Origin: Asparagopsis taxiformis | Lineage: Eukaryota > Rhodophyta > Florideophyceae > Bonnemaisoniales > Bonnemaisoniaceae | Direction: 5' to 3' | DNA length: 64,000 nucleotides | Assembly (NCBI GenBank): GCA_030407315.1 | Contig: JALQPE010002338.1 | Coordinates: forward strand, 1-64,000 | In this document: positions 50,807-61,748 of the stretch, one piece after another | Numbering within the stretch: the stretch's first letter is position 1 | Layout: every line of letters starts with the position of its first letter | Notes under the pieces: generated by a model | What the model was told of the DNA's origin: nothing | Database searches by the model: none | The model's input: the letters and a program-made list of their open reading frames with translations, nothing else | Position numbers and translations under genes: made by a program

Positions 50807-51251
50807 TATATGTGAGTACAATAAAGCAAGCATTAGCTATATTTGTTTACAAATTCGTTTCCGGTCGATCGAACACCTTCCTATATGGAGACACAAAGCA
50901 ATATCAAGGAGTGGAGTAGTAGGTTTTCGTCTACAGGGGAGAACTAACAGAGTGAGTAATGAAGGATTGAACAGGTTGAGAAACATTTCAATCGGATGCT
51001 CTCTGAGCACGATATGATACATCGTTGCCATCGTGAGACTTTGATACAGCCCATTAATTTTTCGCTAAAACAAGTATATTTATTCTTGCATGTCGCAGAA
51101 TGTAGCGCACCTCTCTCCAATTGGTTCAATGGAGCCGCTCAGTCAAGTTTTGTTTGATCAACTGAGTGCGCGTGTATCTTTTCATTGACCAACCCTTCGC
51201 CCACCTCAAGCCAGACAAAAGTTGCCTAACCGTTCACCGTTGCGGTCTGGG
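50807..51251. other. intergenic between CDT1 and STT3
   Basis: Contains the CDT1 polyadenylation signal and the STT3 promoter. Nothing else recognised. Confidence 0.45.
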
Positions 51252-53718
51252 ATGGTAACGAAGATGCAGGCAGAGAGTGTCACAACCACGCCTGCGCCTG
51301 CAGCGCGCTTCAATGCCAGACAGCGAGAAGCGCTCATGCGAATGTTTATCCTCACCCTAATTTGCGTGGTTTCCTTCTCCATTCGCATGTTCTCAGTCTT
51401 GAGATACGAAAGCATCATCCATGAGTTCGATCCATGGTTCAATTTCCGAAGCACAAAGTACTTTATCCTGCATTCATCATATCTTCCTCATGCTCCCAAC
51501 TGTGCCGCATTTGCTGACCGATCATTTTGTCCTCTTGCAATTTCGTCCATCCAGAGTGCTCGTTGAAGAGGGATCTTACAAGTTTTGGAATTGGTTTGAT
51601 TCTCGATCTTGGTATCCTTTGGGACGTATTGTTGGTGGAACGGTTTACCCAGGCATCATGTACACAGCAGCATTTATTTATAATGTTCTGCACTTTATTG
51701 GTCTCAAGGTAAATATTCGCGACGTCTGCGTGCTCACCGCCCCGATCTTCTCCGCTTTCACCGCTTTGTCCGCCTTTGGGCTCACAAAGGAGGCTTCCGA
51801 CACATCGGCGGGCATTATTGCAGCTGCCATCGTATCCATTGTACCAGGCTATATTTCCCGCTCTGTCGCAGGTTCTTATGACAATGAAGGTGTCGCCATT
51901 ACCGCAATGATATTCTGCTTCTATCTTTGGACCAAATCTGTGAACACAGGCTCCCTTTTCTGGTCTGGCCTCGCATCATTGTCCTACCTGTACATGGTGG
52001 CATGTTGGGGTGGTTATATTTTCCTAATCAACCTCATCCCTGTATATGTTCTCGTCATGCTCTTCTCAGGTCGCTATTCAGATCGTTTGTACGTTGCGTA
52101 TAATACGTTTTACGTGATGGGCACTTTGCTCTCCATGCAAATTCGCTTTGTTGGTTTCAATGCTGTTCAAACTTTCGAGCATCTGGGGGCCTTTGGAACA
52201 TTTGGCTTGCTGAACTTGTACTGTGTGTATAAATGGGTACGGGGTTTTACTTCAGACAAAGTCTTCCGGGCGTTTGTACGACTACTTTCTGTACTTACGT
52301 TCGCCTTCATTGTCGCCATTCTGCTTTTGTCAATTGCAACGGGCAATGGAGGTGGGATTACAGGAAGATTTCGTACCTTCCTCGATCCAACATATGCTAC
52401 CAAACACATTCCAATCATTGCCTCAGTTTCGGAACATCAGCCGACTGCTTGGGGATCATATTTCTTTGATTTGCATATCACTGTGTACTTGATGCCAATT
52501 GGGCTGTACTTTTGCTTCAAGAATCTTTCAGATGCCAACATGTTTATCATCACATACGGAACATTTGCTGTTTACTTTTCAGGTGTAATGGTACGAATTA
52601 TGCTTGTGCTAGCACCTGCAGCTTCTATACTGAGCGCTATTGGAATATCGGAATCATTGAAGTTCTTTGTGCGCTCGGTTCAAGACAGATCCACAGAGAG
52701 CGATGGGGCTGACACTGCACAAGCTACTTCTGAGGCGCCCACACATACTGTGAGAGAGAGCTCCAAGACAAATTCTTCAAAGTCAGAAGTGGAGTCTAGC
52801 TCACAAAAGCCTACTAATGGGAAGCGGTCAAAACCAAGAATGAGGACTGGAAAGAGCAAATCTAATGCTGAATCTGCTACCTCCGGCTCGAGATCTGTCA
52901 CGCAAGCTGGGAGAGAAAGCCGGTCATTGCATGAAGAGGTTAGTAGCTCTGCAAATCCGCCGAAGTTGATTTCCAAAACTGTAGCACTTGCTATGATTGT
53001 GGGAGCTATTTTCCTGCTCTGTCAATATGTTCGACATGCAGTGTGGGCGACTTCTGAGGCATACAGCAGTCCGTCTATCGTGATGAGTGCGCGGGGGCCT
53101 GGAGGGGAACGAGTATTCTTTGACGATTACAGAGAAGGTTACTACTGGTTGCGTCAAAATACGGCAGATGATGCAAAGATTATGTCATGGTGGGACTATG
53201 GATATCAGATTTCAGGAATGGGAAACCGAACTGTGATTGTGGATAACAACACTTGGAACAATACGCACATTGCGACAGTCGGTAAGGCCATGAACTCTCC
53301 AGAAGATGTATCTTATAAGATTGCAAGGAAACTAGATGTCGATTATGTGTTGATCGTGTTTGGTGGCATGGTTGGGTATTCGAGTGACGACATCAACAAG
53401 TTTTTGTGGATGGTACGGATTGGTGCATCGGTTGATGACACGGTGAAGGAATCTGAATATTTGACATCGCAAGGACAATACAGCGTTGACCACAACGCGG
53501 GGCCTGCGTTGAAGAAGTCGCTAATGTACAAACTGAGCTACTATCGGTTTGGGGAGGTTGCGTCGCAGCGTGGTCAAGGATTTGATCGTGTGCGACAGAC
53601 AGTTGTGCCGGACGTGAATTCAATCCAACTCAAGTATTTCGAGGAAGCGTTTACGAGCGAGAACTGGATAGTGCGCATTTATAGGGTGAAAAAGCCGGAC
53701 GCTCGCGGTTGGGTGTAG
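51252..53718 (+). CDS. STT3: oligosaccharyltransferase catalytic subunit STT3 (2 exons)
   Basis: Exons 51252-51457 and 51555-53718 join to 789 residues. The intron removal restores RSTKVLVEEGSYKFWNWFDS, the conserved region after the first catalytic motif. Visible motifs are HEFDPWFNFRSTK (metal-binding acidic residues), SVSEHQP (external loop 5), the WWDYGYQI acceptor-binding motif, and DINKFLWMVRI (the DK/MI-type motif). About 11-13 membrane spans precede a lumenal C-terminal domain. A Ser/Lys-rich stretch of about 100 residues lies before the last span. STT3 transfers the lipid-linked glycan to Asn in NxS/T sequons in the ER lumen. The first ATG in frame, with few residues before the membrane region, sets the start; an upstream TTG frame is ignored. 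Confidence 0.93.
51458..51554 (+). other. STT3 intron
   Basis: A 97-bp intron with donor GTACTT, a CTGAC branch-point-like motif at about 51517, and acceptor ATCCAG. It splits a Lys codon, and removal restores the conserved STT3 reading frame. Confidence 0.85.
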
Positions 53719-53836
53719 AGGAAGTACCCATGTAAATTGTTGAGAGCAGGAATGATTTAAAGGGAACGGCATGGCAAGAAGAATTTTCAAAATATGGTGT
53801 TAACCTCTATGAATAATCGACTATGAATTAGTTGAT

Positions 53837-54679
53837 CTAACGACGAAGAAACTTCTTGAGAGATGGGAGACGTTTGACACGATCGGTAAAACTCATTCGT
53901 CGTGAAAGATGTGGGCGAACAGAATCCGGAGTGCTCTCCGATGTCGGCGTCGTGTTAGTAGGAGCATTTGAGATAGTAGTTGGTAAAGTCAGTGCGACAA
54001 CGGGTCGTTCTTGTTCGCGTTGCTTTGTGCTGTCCTCTCTCTGTGCAATGGGGACAAGGGCGGAATCTAGGGGCGCAGTTTTGGGCTGGGCGATTGGGGT
54101 GTCGCACGTCGTTGGCTTCAACAACTCGGAGTCCTTGGTGGCACGAGGCGAATGGGGCGCGGACAGTGGCTGTCCGGACTCGGACTCGATGTCTGAGAGG
54201 AGCGATTTGGAGGAGGAGGATGGGGTGACGCGAATCCTCAAATTCTTGGCCGATTGGGAGCGAGCTACGCGACGGGAAGCGGAGGGATGACGACTTCTCT
54301 CCGAGAGGTTGCTCTGTTGGCGGTCGTTGGAGACGCGCGGCCTCATTTCGGAGGCGGTGATCTTTGCGGAGAGCTGGGCGGGCAGCACGTTGAGAGGGTG
54401 GAGTGCGTGCGACGGTGGAAGCACATCATGAAGCGAGGCGGACGAGGGTCTGCGACGCGGGGAAGCGGATGCTGGTGACGGTGGGGGTGGCAATAGAGAA
54501 CGTCGACGACGCGCTTCGTCAGACCAGAGCTGGAGCTGACGAGCGTGCTGCTTGGCTCGATCGGTGTCGGAGAGCGGACGACGGGAGAGATCGTCGAGGT
54601 CGGAATCGATGTCGGAGTCGTCACAATCGAAGGAAACTGGAGTGGTTGCCTCTGTGAAATAGTGGAGTCTCTCTGACAT
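53837..54679 (-). CDS. Ser/Pro/Arg-rich protein of unknown function
   Basis: 280 residues from ATG 54679 (MSERLHYFTEATTPVSF). An acidic N-terminal patch (CDDSDIDSDLDDLSRRPLSD) is followed by a basic helical piece (RAKQHARQLQLWSDEARRRR) and long low-complexity Ser/Pro/Thr regions. The C-terminal 25 residues are compact and basic (RRMSFTDRVKRLPSLKKFLR), with an RRxS-type kinase site. No domain is recognised. The conserved-looking ends suggest short binding motifs on a disordered scaffold. It is convergent with STT3, with 118 bp between stops. Codon use is GC-rich compared with STT3. Confidence 0.6.
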   Translation of the reverse strand: MSERLHYFTEATTPVSFDCDDSDIDSDLDDLSRRPLSDTDRAKQHARQLQLWSDEARRRRSLLPPPPSPASASPRRRPSSASLHDVLPPSHALHPLNVLPAQLSAKITASEMRPRVSNDRQQSNLSERSRHPSASRRVARSQSAKNLRIRVTPSSSSKSLLSDIESESGQPLSAPHSPRATKDSELLKPTTCDTPIAQPKTAPLDSALVPIAQREDSTKQREQERPVVALTLPTTISNAPTNTTPTSESTPDSVRPHLSRRMSFTDRVKRLPSLKKFLRR

Positions 54680-56113
54680 CGGGAAAGGTTGGTTGGGTCG
54701 AAGGAGAGGAGGCACGGCACGGCACGGCAGGTGTGTGAGTGAGCGAGTCTCGTGTTCTTCAAGGTAAGATGGGTAGATAGTCTACTGTTGTCGGCGAAGG
54801 ATGGCCAAGTCGTTGGTTGGATAGATGCCTTCTATCTATTGTGTTGTATCGGTATAGGACTGGACGTCAGCTGCAGCACGTCACAGTCAGGTGAGCGCAG
54901 CTGAGTGGCTGAGTGCACAGCGAGCGAATGTGAGAAACTGTAAGAAAAATACCCTAACAGTTTCCAACTTTGATTGCCGTGCAACTCACAACTGGACTTG
55001 TTGGGTAACAACAAGTTAACATCACTCTGTTTCTATCGTTCCAACCTCAGTTGGGCCGAGCCGCGCTCAATCTTTGCCCAGCCTCGTATCAATTCACTCG
55101 ATGCAGTTTCTAGCTAGTTTGCCGCCAACGTAATCGGCGCTCATCAAACCTAATAGACGCCTTGATGCCACATGGAGAGCGCGCGGACAAATCCACAGCT
55201 TTGGTTGCAAGTGTAAATTGTTCCAGCTGCTGATATTTACACACACACGCACACAACAGGCCTCAACCTTGCCGATCGCTTGCCTGTCCAACCGCCAATT
55301 TACTAATTTTCTCCCGCCCACATTACACTCTTCCAAATTCAACCCATCCTCTCTTCTTCCAATGCAGCCACCCATCCGCGCAACGTATTCTGCACACCAG
55401 TTACAGCCTCCAAATTCCCCAACCACAGCTGTGAACAGCTCCCATGCAACCCATCTAATGTACTGACGTGATGCACTTCTTAAAATAGACTTGGTCACAC
55501 CCATATATGTCCCGACTCCCGACCTGCCAATCTCTGGTCCAAACGTTCTTTAACGCTACATCTAACATTGTCCTCTAAACTAAACCTTCCAGGTAGGATA
55601 ACGCTTCGTTACATCTCGTCTCCGCGAATCATTCAAAACGTGCAGATACTTTACGCGAGAGTATTGATATCTGCTACTGCTTTGGCAAACCAAGAGCACC
55701 TTCATGCTACGCTAGCTAGAAGACTTCACATTTCCTTTCACGTGGCAACTCACATGGCCTGAAACTGTAATTTCACCCTCCTGATCTTCAACGGTAAAGT
55801 TAACAGAACCATCTCTCAACTCTCCGAAGACGCTTACCCTTCTGCATTCCAACATTGACGCATCTTCAGCTCTCAGAAGCAAACAACAATTCTCCCATTT
55901 ACCTATACATCTATGAGCTGAATCGTTAAAAAGATCTGGACACTTTGAGCTTCAACGCAGCTGCCTTGTGCAGTCATAGACATGCTATCAATGTACATGC
56001 TGTCTTTCATTTACAATCATTGGTCCTGTACAAGTTAAGTCAATTAGCTCAAATAATGCACTGGTGGAATACAACACATCCACACCAAAATTGTATTCAA
56101 ACCTATACACAAG
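54680..56113. other. intergenic region with GGCAC repeat
   Basis: About 1.4 kb without a supported gene. It begins with the 5' flank of the Ser-rich gene, which contains four GGCAC units at about 54711-54729. Open frames (for example 55094-55504) have no recognisable motifs. Confidence 0.5.
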
Positions 56114-58752
56114 TCACTTGCTCATTCCGTGCACCTTTCGTTCATGCCGAATCGCGTCAAATCTTTGTGAATAAGATTTCTTACAAACACGACACTCAAA
56201 ACGCGTTTGTTCATGTACAGTTTGTTCGTGTCTTGTTAGCGACGACTTTCTACCGAAACGAATTCGACATTTTCCACACTCGAATGGCCGTGAATCTTCT
56301 TCATGCACTGACCGAACATGCAAATCAAGCTGGCCCTGTTCCGCAAAACTTTTCCCACACGCATGACATCCGAATGCACGCGATTCATGTATTCGCAGTT
56401 TGTGTCTTCTCAGATCCGCTTTCAGACCAAACTTGGTCTGGCACTGATCACACTCGAATTCTTTCACCCGATTGTGAACAGTTTGTATGTGTCTCAGTTT
56501 GTTCCCTCTCTTAGCAAAACGGATTCCACAAATTTCACAACAAAGTCCGTTGTCGGATGACCGCGCATTTGCATTCGTAATATCAGCGGTTTCGGCCGCT
56601 TCCGCACTGACAGGAGCAGTAGTCCAATTTAAGGGCGATGATACTCCTTTTGAAAACTTGGCACGTTTCGGAGCACTCTCGTCCGCCTTTTGGTCCTCAT
56701 CCACGTTTTGAGTGTTACCCGCGTCCTCACCGACAACTACGGGTTCGATTGTGGCGGTTTGAAACTCATCATCAGCACTTTGCAGTTTTGGAAAGTTGAG
56801 CATGGTATCAGCTCCAAGTAGCGAGTGTGGCGACATGGGTTTCGTGAGCTGATGCACAAGAGAAAGCGGAGATGGCGTACAACCAATTCCGAGAGTTCTG
56901 CTCAGCCCGGAACCTGGTCCTACTGAGAGTCCTGTTGGTGTCCATGGCGGAAGCGCAAACGTTCTTTGAGCATCATCGTACGTCGGCGACCATGTCGACT
57001 CCAATCCGAAAGGGAATATATCCCCTTTATTCAAGGCGTCCATTCGCGATCGTTTTATAGAGGAATCACTTTGCAAAATCGATGGACGTAGCAGTGCGGG
57101 TGTGAGAGGTGTGCTACCTGCTTTACCACTTGCGGGGCTTTGCGTCTCAGTTGCAATGAATGGCGGAAGACATTCAGTGCCTGCTTTGTCAACTTGGACA
57201 TCAGGGCTTGCAAGGGAACGACCTATTTGTGGAAGCGACTCCAACAGTAGGCTCGAGCCATTGCTACCCGTCATGATGCTTGGTTCAATTAGGGAATTGA
57301 ATGGTGTAAGCGCTTTTGATGGAATATGCTCTTGTTCTGAATTGAGTATCATTGCAAGAGATTGGTCAGGCATCGTCTCTGCAGAACATTCACAGTCCTT
57401 TCCAGTCTTTTCTGGCCCAGACAATGACTTGGCTACTGGCCCCTCTGTGTTGTCCTTTTGGGATGCTTCCGCAGAAGCCCAGGTGCTTTGGAACGAGTTG
57501 GCACTGATGTCTGCACTAGACTTGATGCCATCCGCCTTGTCATCTTCTGTAGGGACAGGAACTACCTGTTCATTGGGAGAGGAACAAAGTTGCTTTTTCA
57601 CTGAAACGTCATCGCGTTTGCTTGAGGATTCAATTGGCTTTACAACTGATGCATCAAGCCATTCACCTTCGCATTGTATCGAATTTGCCGGAGTGAAGGT
57701 AATTGGAGGGTTTCCAGCCGGTTCGTTAGTGAGACCAATAATTTCTTCTGGATGCTGCACGCTATCACTCCCGGCAGGGTCTGCATTTTCGATACACGGA
57801 GGTTGCTGATTCTGTGAAGATATGAGATGAGTAAGGTGAAGTTGAATTCGATCGGCAATAGAATTCTGGTCGTGACAGAGTGAAACATAGGCTTGTCGAA
57901 TAGTGACCTGGGAAAAATTTTGAGCGGTTGTATTGTTATACATGACAGTGAGAAAACCACTCTTCTTACCGTGATACGCAATTCTGGTGCGTTGCTCCCA
58001 TGAAAGGTCTGCAGCAGAGGAGTCGGAACAAGCAGTTGGTAGAGTGGGTGCATTGGAACAGTTGCAAATTTCCTTGTGACACATTTCGCAGACGGCGCTA
58101 TCGATTACACGAAGGACGAGGTCTGGACGCTGGGGCGGTATATGATTGAGCTGAACAGGTGGAAAGTAGAGAATCTCTGAAATTCGAACGATAGGTTCTG
58201 TGGTTACTAGCGGAATGCGACTGAGAATGACCATGGCTCTGTCATCAGTAAACCAGACATACTCGACGCATTCGAGGACACCGTTCACGGAGAGATCGGA
58301 TGCGAATCTGCGACACTTTACGTTTTGCCATCCGGACATGTGGGCGCGAGCTGCGAGTGGTGCGTACGGGTGAGTTTGGGAGTGCATGTTGCCCCAAATC
58401 TAAAAGTGGAATAGAAATGGTCAGGGTGTGATTTGGTGGAGAGGATGGAAGGCGGGGAGTTGGAGGGAGTACTTACGTGTCCGAGAGCGAAACCGTGATC
58501 GACGTGATCGAGAAACATGAGGTCGTTGGACGCAGGAAACGGAGCGTGAGGAGTGTTATCAGGGGATACTTGTGGAGGTGCGAGACATTTAATTGAAAGA
58601 AGAACGCTGGTTTCTTTGCGAACAGCTTGAAAATCATCAGTGGTGTGACGGGCGAGGAGCCAGCGGGCCACAGCGGAGTTGAGCATGTAGCGCTTGTACA
58701 TGGCTTGAAGATGATGGAAGGGATGGGTGTGAAGATCGACGGGTTCGGCCAT
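56114..58752 (-). CDS. five-finger C2H2 protein with novel N-terminal domain (2 exons)
   Basis: Exon 1 is 58752-58477 (92 residues, MAEPVDLHTHPFHHLQAMYK) and exon 2 is 58399-56114. A phase-0 intron with donor GTAAGTACTC joins GFALGH to IWGNMHSQTHP, giving 853 residues. Residues about 1-200 form a globular region of unknown type (LLSIKCLAPPQV, LVLRVIDSAVCEMCHKEICN with a CxxC-x3-CxC cluster). Residues 200-690 are Ser/Pro/Glu-rich. Five C2H2 fingers end the protein: CEICGIRFAKRGNKLRHIQT, CDQCQTKFGLKADLRRHKLR, CHACGKSFAEQGQLDLHVRS, CGKCRIRFGRKSSLTRHEQT and CRVCKKSYSQRFDAIRHERK. The linkers are of VHE/IHE type instead of TGEKP. A nuclear DNA-binding regulator is likely; target unknown. Confidence 0.85.
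58400..58476 (-). other. intron of the five-finger C2H2 gene
   Basis: A 77-bp phase-0 GT-AG intron on the minus strand. The donor CAC|GTAAGTACTC is near-consensus and the acceptor is ACTTTTAG. Confidence 0.8.
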
Positions 58753-61184
58753 GATGGAGGGGATGCTAGAGTGGAAGGGTCATGGGGTCGGGGAGCAATG
58801 GATGAACAATTTGATTAAGTGCTGGCGGAATGGGATGCGACAGTGCCATTAGGTTGAGATGTTGTGCTACGCTAAGCGCATAAGTTGGCAGAGACTGGGG
58901 AGCATGCGGTTGGTACGCGAAGGGAGATTGGAACGATGCAACATGACATGTTGTTGTAACGTATAAGGGATGGCATTGCTGTCGGGGAACACTTGGCGGT
59001 GATGGGTTGGAGGGATGGGAGGATGGTTTAGGGTTGGGAAGTCGGGTTCGGTGATCCAATGAAAAGTGACAGTGCGATTACGAAACGAGCTCACGTCAAT
59101 GCACGGGCCGGCAGTAGCTGCATGTCGCACGATTTGGTCCGATGTGGTCGGGCGTTGGACCTGCAAACTTTACAGTGCACTCATTGCACGTACCAAATGC
59201 TTCTTTCCCACTTGGCTGGCCAACTATGCTGGCGCGTATCACGACTCTCACTTTGCTCTGCTCTGCACTGTGCCACCAAATCGAGCTGGAATGTCGATTG
59301 ATTCGAGGCGAAAGAATCACGAGTGTGCGAGGATAAATGTTTGCAACGAGATAGCCTAGGTCGTTGTTGAGTTGAGCGATGATCTGCAGGGTGCGGCGCG
59401 GCGCGGCGCGGCGCGGACAGCGTCAAAAGACAATTGAAAGTAGAAGGTAAAACATGTCAAGTGCAGAAGAGTGACCCTAGCGACTGTGGCTGCGCTCGCT
59501 GACAGCGTGCCAAATTTTCAACCGTGAGTGTAAGATGAATTGGAACGCAAGCGAGCCAACGGTCACATTACATTAAGCAAGCCACGACGCAGCACTACGC
59601 ATCGCTGTCATGCGTTCCATAGATTATTGATTGCATCGACTCGACTGGCGTGGAAGGACGCGACTCGTGTGATTACAGTGCACGAAACTGGACATGTCAC
59701 ACGCAGCCGCCTCTGTTGCGCCACTCGCCGCGAGGCCAATCCAGCCACAGCCACAGCCTACTGTACTGCGGCGTTGCGTAGCGCCGCACTCTACACGGCC
59801 GTGTGGCGGGCGCGCCGTTGCGCAGCACAGCACTGTACTGTATTGTGTAGGGCAATGACCAAAGCCACCTCGATTCTCTTGTAGAGTCGAGTTGAGCTCA
59901 ACTATGCACATTTCTCCAAACGCTATGACAATACAAGCCGGTACACTACAGGGCAGTATTGGCCTTTTGCTCCCCCTTGAAACGATCTGTGCTCCGCACT
60001 ACGCGCCGCCTCTCATCACACAGCACTCCGCCACGCAGTCATGTCGATCTTAGGGTCACTCGCCCTACGCCATGGTGCATGCATGCGCACACACATGCAC
60101 ATGCAAGACCAACCATATACTTTGTCCTGTCCACTCCTTGTCACGCTTCGCTTCTGCAGCCGCTTTTGCGATGCCCAGGCCACTCCGTTCATCCGCATTC
60201 CATACAAACGTTTTGAAACGCGACTATGCTTGTTTACCAACCATCTTACTTGAAACTCGTCGACATTCCACTCCATTTATTTATCTATCTCCCAGCGAGT
60301 GTAGTGCACACGACCCGACACGCCACTGCATTGCACTCAACTGCACCACACTCAACGACACACACTGCACTTGTTATGTACACCTCTTCTGTAATGCGTC
60401 CAACTCGATGACATCCCGCCGAGATGCATCGACCTCTGCGTATCCATTGCGTCGTTCTACACCACCTTCGCTTCACTTGATGCGTAGAGACCACAAACGC
60501 AAGCCGCTCACTATTGCGTTGCGTTGCGTCGCATGCCGCTGCAACGCCCCGCACAGCACCAAACCACGCTGTGCATGCCCCGTCCTACGCAACGCCACAC
60601 TAACTCGCTAGTCGCACTCGAGTTAAGATCGCAATTACATCAACATTGCGCGCGCTGCAAGCGAGTCCCCGCAAGCACTTGCAACTTTAGCTCGCTCAAC
60701 TAAACTGTAAATAAATCAATGGACTCGACTTGTGCAAGAAAACCTGCCAATTTCCAGTTCAGAAATATGTGACATGGTTTATAGGCAGAAAACAAGAGAT
60801 TCGACTAGAACACAGCTACGTGACCAACAATAGCGAGGCGCGTTGCTTAGACCGCAACATGCCATTCAGTAATACAGTTCCAAACGATGGCTACCAGCCC
60901 GACACTGTCGGGCCATCCACCAAAACTACTGCAGGCCAGCAGAATAGCACCAAAAGACAAATCTCGTCTCATTCTGACCGTGGAAAGTTTAGTTCATTGC
61001 GTGAAGATTGTTAGCAGTTGAAGTTCTTACAAAAGGAGCGAACGGGATATTGGACGGCGTGCAACGGAGCGAAGCGGAACAGAGCGATGCGCAGTGGACA
61101 AAGAGTCACAAGGCGAAAAAAAACCAATGCCATTTGTGTGACTATTACAACCAGTGACATTGGAATGCAACATGCGCGCGCAAG
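58753..61184. other. 2.4-kb gene-poor region
   Basis: No supported gene. Many open frames occur on both strands but without motifs, as expected of GC-rich low-complexity DNA. It contains a GCGGC repeat (listed separately) and CACTGCA-rich text. Confidence 0.5.
59392..59416. repeat. GCGGC pentamer repeat
   Basis: Five consecutive GCGGC units (last one partial). Confidence 0.9.
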
Positions 61185-61748
61185 TTATCTGCAATCGCAT
61201 TTACTATTGCAGTAGATGCTACAGCATATAGGTCGTGCTTCCGACTGCATCGGACAACACAATCCGTGCCAAGAGCACAGACTTCGAATAGTGTTCATCA
61301 ACTGTACACCTGAAACGGCTTCGCGCTGTGTATGTGCATACATGTCATTTTGGGCGGGGTCATGCGCTTTTTGTTTGGACGAGCTGGCTCTTCGAAGCGC
61401 TCGTCGGTGCAGTTTCATAGCTCGGGTCGATTTGATCGAGCTTCGGTAGCTGTATTCAATCTTGTCCACACACGGCCCCATAGCGGCAATCATTTCCATG
61501 TTGACGCCTTCCACGGTTTCGCATCCCTCGCTGGAGGTGTAGAGCAGGCCGGCATCGCGGATGCAGCTGCATTGCCATTTGGGCATGTTGTACTCATTGA
61601 CGCACGAGTCGTAATAGTCCATGGCGATAGTGGCTTGTTCGTGAGCGGTGATGCATTTGTCACCTGAGGCTGCTGTTGCGGCGGGGGCGAGCACGACGAG
61701 AGAGAGGAGGACGGCTAGCGCGCGGGCGCACAGGATCGCTGGTTTCAT
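61185..61748 (-). CDS. small secreted Cys-containing protein
   Basis: 187 residues from ATG 61748 (MKPAILCARALAVLLSLVVL, then APAATAA, a clear signal peptide). The mature N-terminal half has six cysteines in a compact pattern (KCITAHEQATIAMDYYDSCV, KWQCSCIRDAG, GCETVEG, GPCVDKIEYSY), suggesting three disulfides. The second half is basic, then Cys-rich again (CSWHGLCCPMQS, ICCSIYCNSKCDCR), and differs in composition. The true protein may therefore end earlier through an unseen intron or stop. No family recognised. Extracellular or vacuolar location is inferred from the signal peptide. Confidence 0.5.
   Translation of the reverse strand: MKPAILCARALAVLLSLVVLAPAATAASGDKCITAHEQATIAMDYYDSCVNEYNMPKWQCSCIRDAGLLYTSSEGCETVEGVNMEMIAAMGPCVDKIEYSYRSSIKSTRAMKLHRRALRRASSSKQKAHDPAQNDMYAHTQREAVSGVQLMNTIRSLCSWHGLCCPMQSEARPICCSIYCNSKCDCR

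Noticed and set aside
59540..60611. Arg/Cys/His-rich open frames at 59.5-60.6 kb
   Set aside because: GC-rich repetitive text, overlapping frames on both strands, no domain.
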